Source: Serpens gallinarum (lineage in GTDB: Bacteria > Pseudomonadota > Gammaproteobacteria > Pseudomonadales > Pseudomonadaceae). From it: a DNA stretch of 64,000 bases. The notes beneath the pieces are model-generated. The model worked only from the letters and a program-made list of their open reading frames with translations. It did no database searches and had not been told where the DNA came from. Shown here piece after piece: positions 57,056 through 64,000 of this stretch. A program made the position numbers and the translations under genes. Location of the stretch: assembly GCF_014836765.1 (NCBI RefSeq), contig NZ_JACSQG010000001.1:925029-989028 (forward strand), written 5' to 3'. Every line of letters starts with the position of its first letter. The stretch's first letter is position 1.

Positions 57056-58915
57056 ATGGTTTTACTGCAGATCGCCGAACCCGGACAGGCTCCCCAACCC
57101 CACCAGCGCCGACTGGCCGTGGGTATCGACCTGGGTACCACCAACTCGCTGGTCGCTGCATTGCGCAGCGGCAGTGCCGCGCCGCTGCCCGACGCTGATG
57201 GGAAATTCCTGTTGCCGTCGGCCGTGCGCTACCACGCCGATCGCGTTGAGGTCGGTCATGGTGCCAAGGCGGCGGCTGCCAGCGATCCATTGAATACCGT
57301 GGTTTCGGTCAAGCGCTTCATGGGGCGCGGGCTGGCCGACATCAAGCAATTGGGTGAGCAGTTGCCCTACCGTTTCAGTGAGGGCGAGTCGCACATGCCC
57401 TTCATCGATACGGTGCAGGGGCCGAAAAGCCCGGTTGAAGTTTCCGCTGAGATTTTGCGCACCTTGCGCCAGCGTGCCGAACAAACCCTCGGTGGCGACT
57501 TGGTTGGCGCCGTGATCACGGTGCCGGCTTACTTCGATGATGCCCAGCGTCAGGCCACCAAGGATGCCGCGCGTCTGGCCGGGCTCAATGTGCTGCGCTT
57601 GCTCAACGAGCCGACTGCCGCCGCCGTGGCTTATGGTCTGGACAAGCAGGCCGAAGGGCTGATCGCGATCTACGACCTGGGCGGTGGTACGTTCGATATT
57701 TCCATCCTGCGGCTTTCCAAGGGCGTCTTCGAAGTGCTGGCTACCGGTGGTGATAGTGCGCTGGGTGGTGACGACTTCGACCATGCGATTGCCGGCTGGA
57801 TCATCGAGCAGGCGGATCTGTCGACTAACCTCGATCCCGGCACCCAGCGGCGCTTGCTGCAGATCGCCTGTGCGGCCAAAGAGGCCTTGACCGAGCGTGA
57901 CAGTGTCACTGTCGAGTACGCCGATTGGTCAGGCGAGCTGAGTCATAGCCAGTTTCATGCGCTGATCGATCCGCTGATCGCTCGCAGCCTGAAAGCCTGC
58001 CGGCGCGCTGTGCGTGATGCTGAGTTGGGGATCGAAGACGTGACCGCAGTGGTCATGGTTGGTGGTTCGACCCGTGTGCCGCGTGTGCGCGAAGTGGTGG
58101 GCGAGCTGTTCGGCCACACCCCGTTGGCGGACATCGATCCGGATCAAGTCGTGGCCATTGGCGCGGCGATTCAGGCCGATACCCTGGCCGGCAATCGTAG
58201 TGGCGACGAGCTGCTGCTGTTGGATGTGATCCCCTTGTCCCTCGGCCTGGAAACCATGGGCGGGCTGATGGAGAAGGTCATTCCGCGCAATACCACCATT
58301 CCGGCAGCCCGCGCTCAGGACTTCACCACCTATAAAGATGGCCAGACGGCCATGGTGATTCAGGTGCTGCAGGGCGAGCGTGAGCTGGTCAAGGATTGTC
58401 GCTCACTGGCGCGCTTCGAGCTGCGCGGCATCCCGCCGATGGTGGCCGGTGCGGCAAAGATCCGCGTGACCTTCCAGGTGGATGCCGACGGTCTGCTCAG
58501 TGTTGCGGCGCGGGAGCTGAGTTCCGGTGTTGAGGCGAGTATCCAGGTCAAGCCGTCCTACGGGCTGACCGATGGAGAAATTGCGCGCATGCTGCAGGAC
58601 TCCTTTCAACATGCGGGTGACGACAAGGTTGCCCGCGCCTTGGCCGAGCATCAGGTTGATGCGCAGCGCCTGCTCGAGGCTGTGGAGGCGGCTCTGCAGG
58701 CCGATGGCGAGCGTCTGCTGGACCCCGAGGAGCGTCAGGCCATTGATGCCGAGATGGATGCGCTACGTGCGCTGCAAGACAGCGATGATGGCGTGGCCAT
58801 CGAGCAGCAGACCCAGCGCCTGACCCAGATTACCGACGCCTTTGCCGCTCGCCGGCTGGATGCCACCGTCAAGGCCGCACTGGCCGGACGGCAGCTCAAC
58901 GATATCGAGGAATAA
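57056..58915 (+). CDS. hscA: Hsp70-type chaperone HscA
   Basis: Specialised Hsp70 for cluster release from IscU, 619 residues. ATPase motifs: [48 protein letters not shown] and [13 protein letters not shown]. The substrate-binding domain follows ([33 protein letters not shown]). It lies 39 bases after hscB. Confidence 0.96.
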   Translation: MVLLQIAEPGQAPQPHQRRLAVGIDLGTTNSLVAALRSGSAAPLPDADGKFLLPSAVRYHADRVEVGHGAKAAAASDPLNTVVSVKRFMGRGLADIKQLGEQLPYRFSEGESHMPFIDTVQGPKSPVEVSAEILRTLRQRAEQTLGGDLVGAVITVPAYFDDAQRQATKDAARLAGLNVLRLLNEPTAAAVAYGLDKQAEGLIAIYDLGGGTFDISILRLSKGVFEVLATGGDSALGGDDFDHAIAGWIIEQADLSTNLDPGTQRRLLQIACAAKEALTERDSVTVEYADWSGELSHSQFHALIDPLIARSLKACRRAVRDAELGIEDVTAVVMVGGSTRVPRVREVVGELFGHTPLADIDPDQVVAIGAAIQADTLAGNRSGDELLLLDVIPLSLGLETMGGLMEKVIPRNTTIPAARAQDFTTYKDGQTAMVIQVLQGERELVKDCRSLARFELRGIPPMVAGAAKIRVTFQVDADGLLSVAARELSSGVEASIQVKPSYGLTDGEIARMLQDSFQHAGDDKVARALAEHQVDAQRLLEAVEAALQADGERLLDPEERQAIDAEMDALRALQDSDDGVAIEQQTQRLTQITDAFAARRLDATVKAALAGRQLNDIEE

Positions 58916-58920
58916 GCACT

Positions 58921-59259
58921 ATGCCGCAGATCATTATTCTGCCCCATGCTGAACAATGCCCGGAAGGCGCCGTTATCGAGGCGCAAGTAGGTGAGACCGT
59001 GCTGGATGCCGCTCTGCGTCACGGCATCGAAATCGAACATGCTTGCGAAAAGTCCTGCGCCTGCACCACCTGTCACGTCGTGATTCGTGAAGGATTCGAC
59101 TCGCTGGAAGAGTCCGATGAGCTGGAAGACGACATGCTGGACAAGGCGTGGGGGCTTGAGCCTCAGTCGCGCCTGTCCTGCCAGGCTGTTGTGGCTGATA
59201 GGGATCTGGTCGTGGAAATTCCCAAGTACACCATTAACCAGGTATCTGAAGGGCATTGA
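58921..59259 (+). CDS. fdx: ISC system 2Fe-2S ferredoxin
   Basis: Adrenodoxin-type ferredoxin, 112 residues, supplying electrons for cluster assembly. Ligands are CEKSCACTTCHV and LSCQA downstream. It lies five bases after hscA and seven before iscX. Confidence 0.96.
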   Translation: MPQIIILPHAEQCPEGAVIEAQVGETVLDAALRHGIEIEHACEKSCACTTCHVVIREGFDSLEESDELEDDMLDKAWGLEPQSRLSCQAVVADRDLVVEIPKYTINQVSEGH

Positions 59260-59266
59260 GGCGATT

Positions 59267-59467
59267 ATGAGTCTGAAGTGGGTAGATGTATTGGAAATTG
59301 CCATTCAGTTGGCTGAGAGCAAACCTGAAATCGATCCGCGTCAGGTCAACTTCGTCAACCTGCATCGTTGGGTAACCGAGCTGCCCGAGTTCAGCGACGA
59401 CCCTCAGCGCGGCGGCGAAAAAGTGCTGGAAGCGATCCAGGCCGCCTGGATCGAAGAGCTGGAATAG
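59267..59467 (+). CDS. iscX: Fe-S assembly protein IscX
   Basis: Small acidic protein of 66 residues, MSLKWVDVLEIAIQLAE..., which binds IscS and iron and moderates cluster assembly. Conserved DPRQVNFVNLHRWVTELPEF and the terminal AWIEELE are present. Last gene of the isc operon; a UUCG-loop terminator follows. Confidence 0.94.
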   Translation: MSLKWVDVLEIAIQLAESKPEIDPRQVNFVNLHRWVTELPEFSDDPQRGGEKVLEAIQAAWIEELE

Positions 59468-59496
59468 CAGTCGCAGGTATAACGCTGCGCATCTCG

Positions 59497-59533
59497 ATGT
59501 CGGGTTTGGTTCGCCAACCCGACATTGTGTTTT
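59497..59533 (+). terminator. Terminator of the isc operon
   Basis: Stem ATGTCGGGTT(T)GG / CCAACCCGACAT, closed by a stable TTCG tetraloop, then TGTGTTTT. It begins 30 bases past the iscX stop. Confidence 0.85.
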
Positions 59534-59561
59534 CAGGCCGTCGTCGATCATGTGCCGCTTA

Positions 59562-59590
59562 TGGCTAGAGCCTGCGGTTGTGCGTATAAT
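59562..59590 (+). promoter_or_regulatory. Candidate promoter of ndk
   Basis: A perfect -10 TATAAT at 59585-59590 lies 50 bases before the ndk ATG. The -35 at 17-base spacing (TGGCTA, 59562-59567) is weak. Confidence 0.45.
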
Positions 59591-59640
59591 CCGCCGGTTC
59601 AATTTTCCGCATCAACCCATCCCGCCTCTTGGAGTTTCCC

Positions 59641-60072
59641 ATGGCTGTTCAACGCACTTTCTCCATCATCAAGCCCGACGCCGTCGCCAAAAACGTCATC
59701 GGTGAAATCACTACTCGTTTTGAAAAGGCCGGTCTGCGCGTTGTCGCTTCCAAGATGGTTCAGCTGTCCGAGCGCGAAGCTGCCGGTTTCTACGCCGAGC
59801 ACAGCGAGCGCGGCTTCTTCAAGGATCTGGTTGCTTTCATGACCTCCGGCCCGGTTATCGTTCAGGTTCTGGAAGGCGAAAACGCCGTCCTGAAAAACCG
59901 CGAACTGATGGGCGCCACTAACCCGAAGGAAGCGGCTGCCGGTACCATTCGCGCTGATTTCGCTGTCTCCATCGACGAAAACGCCGTTCACGGTTCCGAC
60001 TCCGAAGAGTCCGCAGCGCGTGAAATCTCCTACTTCTTCGCCGCTACCGAGCTGTGCAACCGCATTCGCTGA
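59641..60072 (+). CDS. ndk: Nucleoside diphosphate kinase
   Basis: Balances nucleoside triphosphate pools by phosphoryl transfer through His117. The sequence starts [21 protein letters not shown], and the active His is in ENAVHGSDS. 143 residues from ATG 59641, with GGAG at good spacing. Confidence 0.97.
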   Translation: MAVQRTFSIIKPDAVAKNVIGEITTRFEKAGLRVVASKMVQLSEREAAGFYAEHSERGFFKDLVAFMTSGPVIVQVLEGENAVLKNRELMGATNPKEAAAGTIRADFAVSIDENAVHGSDSEESAAREISYFFAATELCNRIR

Positions 60073-60096
60073 TCACGATAGCGAGAGGGTGAAGCC

Positions 60097-61248
60097 ATGA
60101 CCATTACCACTGCCGGCAAAGTCAACCTGCTGGGTCTGACCCAGCCGCAACTGGAACAGTTCTTCGAGTCGATTGGCGAGAAGCGCTTCCGTGCCGGTCA
60201 GGTGATGAAATGGATTCACCACTTTGGCGTTGATGATTTCGATGCCATGAGCAATCTCGGCAAGGCCTTGCGCGAAACGCTCAAGGCCCGCGCCGAGATT
60301 CGCGGTCCCGAAGTAGTCAGCCAGGACATTTCCAGCGACGGCACTCGCAAATGGGTGGTGCGCGTGGCGTCCGGCAGCTGTGTCGAGACTGTCTATATCC
60401 CCGCCAATGGGCGCGGCACCCTGTGTGTCTCTTCCCAGGCTGGCTGCGCGCTGGATTGCAGTTTCTGCTCCACCGGTAAGCAAGGATTCAACAGCGACCT
60501 GACCGCTGCCGAAATCATCGGCCAAGTCTGGGTCGCCAACAAGTCGTTCGGCACCGTGCCGGCGAAGATCGACCGTGCCATCACCAACGTGGTGATGATG
60601 GGCATGGGCGAGCCGCTCCTCAACTTCGACAACGTGGTCGCCTCCATGAACATCATGATGGACGACCTCGGTTACGGCATTTCCAAACGCAAGGTGACGC
60701 TGTCTACCTCTGGCGTGGCGCCGATGATCGACAAGCTCGGCGAAGTGACTGACGTAGCGCTGGCCCTGTCGCTGCATGCACCCAACGATGAGTTGCGCAA
60801 CCAGTTGGTGCCGATCAACAAGAAGTATCCACTGGCAGTCGTACTCAAGGCTTGCCAGAACTACATTGCCCGTCTGGGTGACAAGCGTTACCTGACGATC
60901 GAGTACACCCTGCTCAAGGATGTGAACGATCAGCCTGAGCATGCTGCGCAGATGATCGCATTGCTCAAGGATATTCCTTGCAAAATCAACCTGATCCCGT
61001 TTAATCCCTTCCCGTATTCCGGGTATGAGCGGCCGAGCAACAATGCCATCCGCCGCTTCCAGGACCAACTGCAGCAGGCTGGACACAATGTCACGGTGCG
61101 CACCACGCGCGGAGACGACATTGATGCGGCGTGCGGTCAATTGGTCGGCAAAGTGCAGGATCGCACCCGGCGCAGCGAGCGATATATCGCCGTGCGCGAA
61201 CTGAGCGTTGACGCCAGCGAGCAGCGCGGCACCACCAGTCGTCCCTGA
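60097..61248 (+). CDS. rlmN: Dual-specificity 23S rRNA/tRNA adenine-C2 methyltransferase RlmN
   Basis: Radical-SAM methyltransferase that modifies A2503 of 23S rRNA and A37 of several tRNAs. The radical-SAM cluster motif is CALDCSFC, the family start [32 protein letters not shown], and the second Cys needed for catalysis lies near the C-terminus ([10 protein letters not shown]). Length 383 is standard. It needs the clusters made by the operon just upstream. Confidence 0.95.
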   Translation: MTITTAGKVNLLGLTQPQLEQFFESIGEKRFRAGQVMKWIHHFGVDDFDAMSNLGKALRETLKARAEIRGPEVVSQDISSDGTRKWVVRVASGSCVETVYIPANGRGTLCVSSQAGCALDCSFCSTGKQGFNSDLTAAEIIGQVWVANKSFGTVPAKIDRAITNVVMMGMGEPLLNFDNVVASMNIMMDDLGYGISKRKVTLSTSGVAPMIDKLGEVTDVALALSLHAPNDELRNQLVPINKKYPLAVVLKACQNYIARLGDKRYLTIEYTLLKDVNDQPEHAAQMIALLKDIPCKINLIPFNPFPYSGYERPSNNAIRRFQDQLQQAGHNVTVRTTRGDDIDAACGQLVGKVQDRTRRSERYIAVRELSVDASEQRGTTSRP

Positions 61249-61260
61249 GGGAGTGAGTGC

Positions 61261-62019
61261 ATGTTCCCGCGCATTGCGCTGCTTGTTTTGTTTGCCGGGC
61301 TGTTGGCCGGATGCATGACCGGTGGCAGTCACAATCCGATGAGCACCAGCCAGGGGCGCGATGAAGCCCGCGATGCCTATATCCAGTTGGGCATCGGCTA
61401 CCTGCAGCAAGGCGCCAGCGAGCGCGCCAAGGCGCCGTTGAGCAAGGCGTTGGAGCTGGACCCCAACAGTGCCGATGCCCATGCCGCACTGGCCCTGCTG
61501 TTTCAAACTCAGATGGAACCGCAGCTGGCCGACCAACATTACCGCAAGGCGCTGACCGGTCGGTCCGGCGATGCGCGGATCCTCAACAATTACGGGACCT
61601 TCCTGTTCGAGCGTGGCCACTATGCACAGGCCTATGAACGCTTTCGTCAGGCCAGCCAGGACACGCTGTATGGCGAGCGGTCGCGGGTGTTCGAAAACCT
61701 TGGCATGACGGCCCGTGCCATGGGCAAGCCGGCTCAGGCCGAAGAGCATTTTCAGCGTGCTTTGCGCCTGAATGCGAGGCAGCCGCGCGCCTTGCTCGAA
61801 ATGGCCGTCATTTCGTACGAAAAACGCGAATACATACCAGCCCGCAATTATTACGAGCGTTTCACTACCTTGTCGGAGCAAAATGCCCGTAGCCTGTTGT
61901 TGGGCATCCGCCTGGCCAAAGTCTTCGCTGACCCAGACAAGGCGGCCAGCTATGGTCTTCAGCTCAAGCGCTTGTATCCTGCCTCGCAGGAATATCGGCT
62001 ATTTCTGACGGAGCAATGA
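61261..62019 (+). CDS. pilW: Type IV pilus biogenesis lipoprotein PilW (PilF)
   Basis: TPR lipoprotein that helps the secretin PilQ assemble in the outer membrane; in Pseudomonas the same protein is called PilF. Signal peptide with lipobox LLAGCMT, then six TPR-like repeats (AYIQLGIGYLQQGASERAKAPLSKALELDPN is the first). 252 residues. GGGAG precedes the ATG. The stop overlaps the rodZ start. Confidence 0.93.
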   Translation: MFPRIALLVLFAGLLAGCMTGGSHNPMSTSQGRDEARDAYIQLGIGYLQQGASERAKAPLSKALELDPNSADAHAALALLFQTQMEPQLADQHYRKALTGRSGDARILNNYGTFLFERGHYAQAYERFRQASQDTLYGERSRVFENLGMTARAMGKPAQAEEHFQRALRLNARQPRALLEMAVISYEKREYIPARNYYERFTTLSEQNARSLLLGIRLAKVFADPDKAASYGLQLKRLYPASQEYRLFLTEQ

Positions 62020-62900
62020 TGAACACGTCGTATCCTGAATCCGAAGCGACTTCCCCGGGACATCCTGGCGAGGCTTTGCGTGCAGCCCGTGAAGGCCGTA
62101 ACTGGCTGAAGTCGGATGTGGCCATGCAGCTTCACCTGAGCACGGATGCCCTGACCTATCTGGAGACTGGTCAATTCGACAAGCTGCCTGGCCTGACCTT
62201 TGCGCGTGGATATGTCCGCGCCTATGCCAAGCTGCTGGGCTTGGACCAGAATCAGTTGGTGCATGATTTCGACGTGATAACGGGCTCCACTCCCGTGGCC
62301 AGCAATTTGCACAGCTTGGGCCGTATCGAAGAGCCCTCGCGCCTGTCGCGAACCATGCTGCGTGCCGGAGTGGTGGTGTTGCTGTTGATCATGATTGGTG
62401 CTGGTGCGCTGTGGTGGCAAGAGCGTTATGCCGCGACCCCGCAGGAACAAGCCGCCAGGCCGATTGAGCATGTGGAAGTGGAAAGCGCAGATGGCAGCAC
62501 GCAGATTCATCCGCTGGATGAATTGGAAGATCAGGCCGTGGAAGCGGCCCAGGTGCCTATCGACCTGTTAGCGGGTGAGCCGGCTCCCTTGGCCTCGGTT
62601 GAGGCTGAGCCGATCGAGGAAGCGCCGGTAGAAGAAACGCCCGTGGCCGTTGCCGATGATCAGGGCACGCTGGTGCTGCAATTTACCGAAGAATGCTGGA
62701 CTCGCGTTGCCGATGCAGATGGCAAGGTGCTTGCGAGCGCACTCAAGCGTCCCGGCGAAACGCTGGAGGTCCGCGGCAAGGCGCCGCTGGAAGTTCGCCT
62801 GGGCTACGCGCGCGGCGTGCAAGTCAGTTACAACGGTGAGAACGTCAATGTGGTCCCCTTCATGCGTGGCCAAACCGCGACATTGAAGCTGGGCCAATAG
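62019..62900 (+). CDS. rodZ: Cytoskeleton protein RodZ
   Basis: Rod-shape protein that binds MreB. Cytoplasmic helix-turn-helix (GEALRAAREGRNWLKSDVAMQLHLS), one membrane helix (LRAGVVVLLLIMIGAGALWW, about residues 120-138), an acidic linker rich in Glu, Pro and Val, and a C-terminal DUF4115 periplasmic domain (LVLQFTEECWTRVADADGKVL). ATG 62019 is chosen because its distance to GGAG is five bases; ATG 62016 would leave two. 293 residues. Confidence 0.92.
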   Translation: MNTSYPESEATSPGHPGEALRAAREGRNWLKSDVAMQLHLSTDALTYLETGQFDKLPGLTFARGYVRAYAKLLGLDQNQLVHDFDVITGSTPVASNLHSLGRIEEPSRLSRTMLRAGVVVLLLIMIGAGALWWQERYAATPQEQAARPIEHVEVESADGSTQIHPLDELEDQAVEAAQVPIDLLAGEPAPLASVEAEPIEEAPVEETPVAVADDQGTLVLQFTEECWTRVADADGKVLASALKRPGETLEVRGKAPLEVRLGYARGVQVSYNGENVNVVPFMRGQTATLKLGQ

Positions 62901-62912
62901 AGCTGGACAATC

Positions 62913-64000
62913 ATGCATAGCAAATCCCCCATCAAACGTCGCCTGTCCCGCAAAATCTGGGTGGGCGCGGTGCCGGTTGGCGGCGATGCGCCGATTGCGG
63001 TGCAGAGCATGACCAATAGCGACACCCATGATGTGCCTGCTACGGTGGCGCAGATCCAGCGCCTGGAAGCCGCGGGTGCCGACATCGTGCGCGTCTCGGT
63101 ACCGGACATGGACGCCGCCGAGGCGTTTGGTCGCATCAAGCAGCAGGTCAAGGTGCCGCTGGTGGCCGATATTCATTTCGACTACCAGATTGCCCTGCGT
63201 GTGGCCGAACTGGGTGTCGATTGCCTGCGTATCAACCCGGGCAACATCGGTCGCGAAGACCGGGTGCGCGCCGTGGTCGAAGCCGCCCGTGATCGAGGCA
63301 TTCCGATCCGCATTGGCGTCAATGCGGGCTCTCTGGAAAAGGATTTACAGAAGAAATACGGCGAGCCGACGCCCGAAGCGTTGGTTGAATCCGCGCTGCG
63401 TCATGTCGAGCACCTGGATCGGCTGAATTTCCCCGACTTCAAGGTCAGTGTGAAGGCGTCCGATGTGTTCATGGCCGTTGAAGCCTACCGACTGCTGGCC
63501 CGCCAGATCGAGCAGCCGCTGCACCTGGGCATCACCGAAGCCGGCGGCTTGCGCTCGGGTACGGTGAAGTCCGCCGTCGGCCTGGGCATGCTGCTCGCCG
63601 AGGGCATTGGCGACACCATCCGGATCTCGCTGGCAGCCGATCCGGTGGAAGAGATCAAGGTCGGTTTCGATATTCTCAAGTCGCTACGCCTACGCTCGCG
63701 GGGCATCAATTTCATTGCCTGTCCCAGTTGCTCACGGCAGAACTTCGACGTGGTCAAGACCATGAACGAGCTGGAGCAGCGGGTCGAAGACCTGCTGGTG
63801 CCGATGGATGTGGCGGTGATCGGCTGTGTGGTCAATGGCCCCGGCGAAGCCAAGGAGGCGCATATCGGCCTGACCGGCGGCTCGCCCAACCTCGTCTATA
63901 TCGACGGTAAACCCGCACACAAGATGGTTAATGACAATCTGGTGGATGAGCTTGAGCGCTTGATCCGCCGCAAAGCCGCCGAAAAGCTGGAAGCCGATGC
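62913..64000 (+). CDS. ispG: 4-hydroxy-3-methylbut-2-en-1-yl diphosphate synthase (flavodoxin), 3' end missing
   Basis: Iron-sulfur enzyme of the MEP isoprenoid pathway that makes HMBPP from MEcPP. The open frame runs from ATG 62913 to the window end without a stop: 362 whole codons. The family start is [29 protein letters not shown], the cluster ligands are in ACPSCSRQ and [19 protein letters not shown], and [14 protein letters not shown] is present. Usual length is ~371, so about nine codons are missing. It lies 12 bases after rodZ. Confidence 0.95.
   Translation, partial: MHSKSPIKRRLSRKIWVGAVPVGGDAPIAVQSMTNSDTHDVPATVAQIQRLEAAGADIVRVSVPDMDAAEAFGRIKQQVKVPLVADIHFDYQIALRVAELGVDCLRINPGNIGREDRVRAVVEAARDRGIPIRIGVNAGSLEKDLQKKYGEPTPEALVESALRHVEHLDRLNFPDFKVSVKASDVFMAVEAYRLLARQIEQPLHLGITEAGGLRSGTVKSAVGLGMLLAEGIGDTIRISLAADPVEEIKVGFDILKSLRLRSRGINFIACPSCSRQNFDVVKTMNELEQRVEDLLVPMDVAVIGCVVNGPGEAKEAHIGLTGGSPNLVYIDGKPAHKMVNDNLVDELERLIRRKAAEKLEAD

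Noticed and set aside
60073-61881. 602-codon minus-strand frame opposite rlmN and pilW
   Set aside because: Antisense shadow of two well-supported genes; composition is His/Gly/Gln-rich, as is typical of such shadows.

Overview
The window is a chromosomal segment of a Pseudomonas-type gammaproteobacterium. The evidence is the run queA-tgt-yajC-secDF ... suhB-trmJ-cysE-iscRSUA-hscBA-fdx-iscX-ndk-rlmN-pilW-rodZ-ispG, a RoxS/RoxR (PrrBA-type) pair, a DppABCDF operon next to RoxSR, and the protein sequences themselves. From memory, several blocks resemble separate parts of the P. aeruginosa PAO1 chromosome, so the order here looks like a mosaic of conserved Pseudomonas blocks. I could not align anything, so the species is not assigned. 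No transposase, phage gene, plasmid gene or CRISPR array is visible.

Layout. 0-6.3 kb: end of an initiator tRNA, DNA polymerase IV, quinolinate phosphoribosyltransferase (nadC), a DUF1631 protein, and an MFS exporter with a 40-residue membrane protein overlapping its end. 6.3-13.6 kb: FadL-type porin, mercaptopyruvate sulfurtransferase, PlsC-type acyltransferase, rnd-ycgL, ycgN, a secreted HExxH protein and a ComEA-like helix-hairpin-helix protein. 13.7-20.8 kb: the most accessory-looking part, a minus-strand operon of TRAP transporter genes (dctQ, dctM, dctP), a glutamine-synthetase-like gamma-glutamyl ligase, an aldehyde dehydrogenase and an iron alcohol dehydrogenase. It reads as import and gamma-glutamylated oxidation of an amine or amino alcohol of unknown identity.

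21-31 kb: a small DksA/TraR protein, release factor 3, ornithine decarboxylase with a structured leader, and an iron-acquisition cluster (membrane-anchored flavoreductase, DUF4198, DUF2271, PepSY protein, TonB receptor with a Fur-like box). 31-40 kb: 5-oxoprolinase pxpABC facing the dipeptide operon dppABCDF; both deal with peptide or glutamate-derived nitrogen. The dpp operon carries palindromic elements after dppA, between dppB and dppC, and at the dppF stop codon. 40-44.4 kb: a SIMPL protein, RoxSR, an AEC permease, an RDD membrane protein and a cold-shock protein.

44.7-64 kb: tRNA-Leu(CAA), then conserved housekeeping genes: queuosine synthesis (queA, tgt), Sec translocon accessory proteins (yajC, secD, secF), a glycine-zipper envelope protein, suhB, trmJ, cysE, the complete ISC iron-sulfur operon behind an IscR-type promoter, ndk, rlmN, the pilus lipoprotein pilW/pilF, rodZ and an ispG cut by the window end.

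Repeats. Two 102-bp elements (21302-21403 and, inverted, 33607-33708) agree at 88 of 102 positions by my hand alignment. A 76-bp relative sits inside the dpp operon, and a separate ~30-nt repeat occurs at 21426 and 26501. These dispersed elements, the gamma-glutamyl operon and the leaders of speC and secD are the parts most worth a second look.
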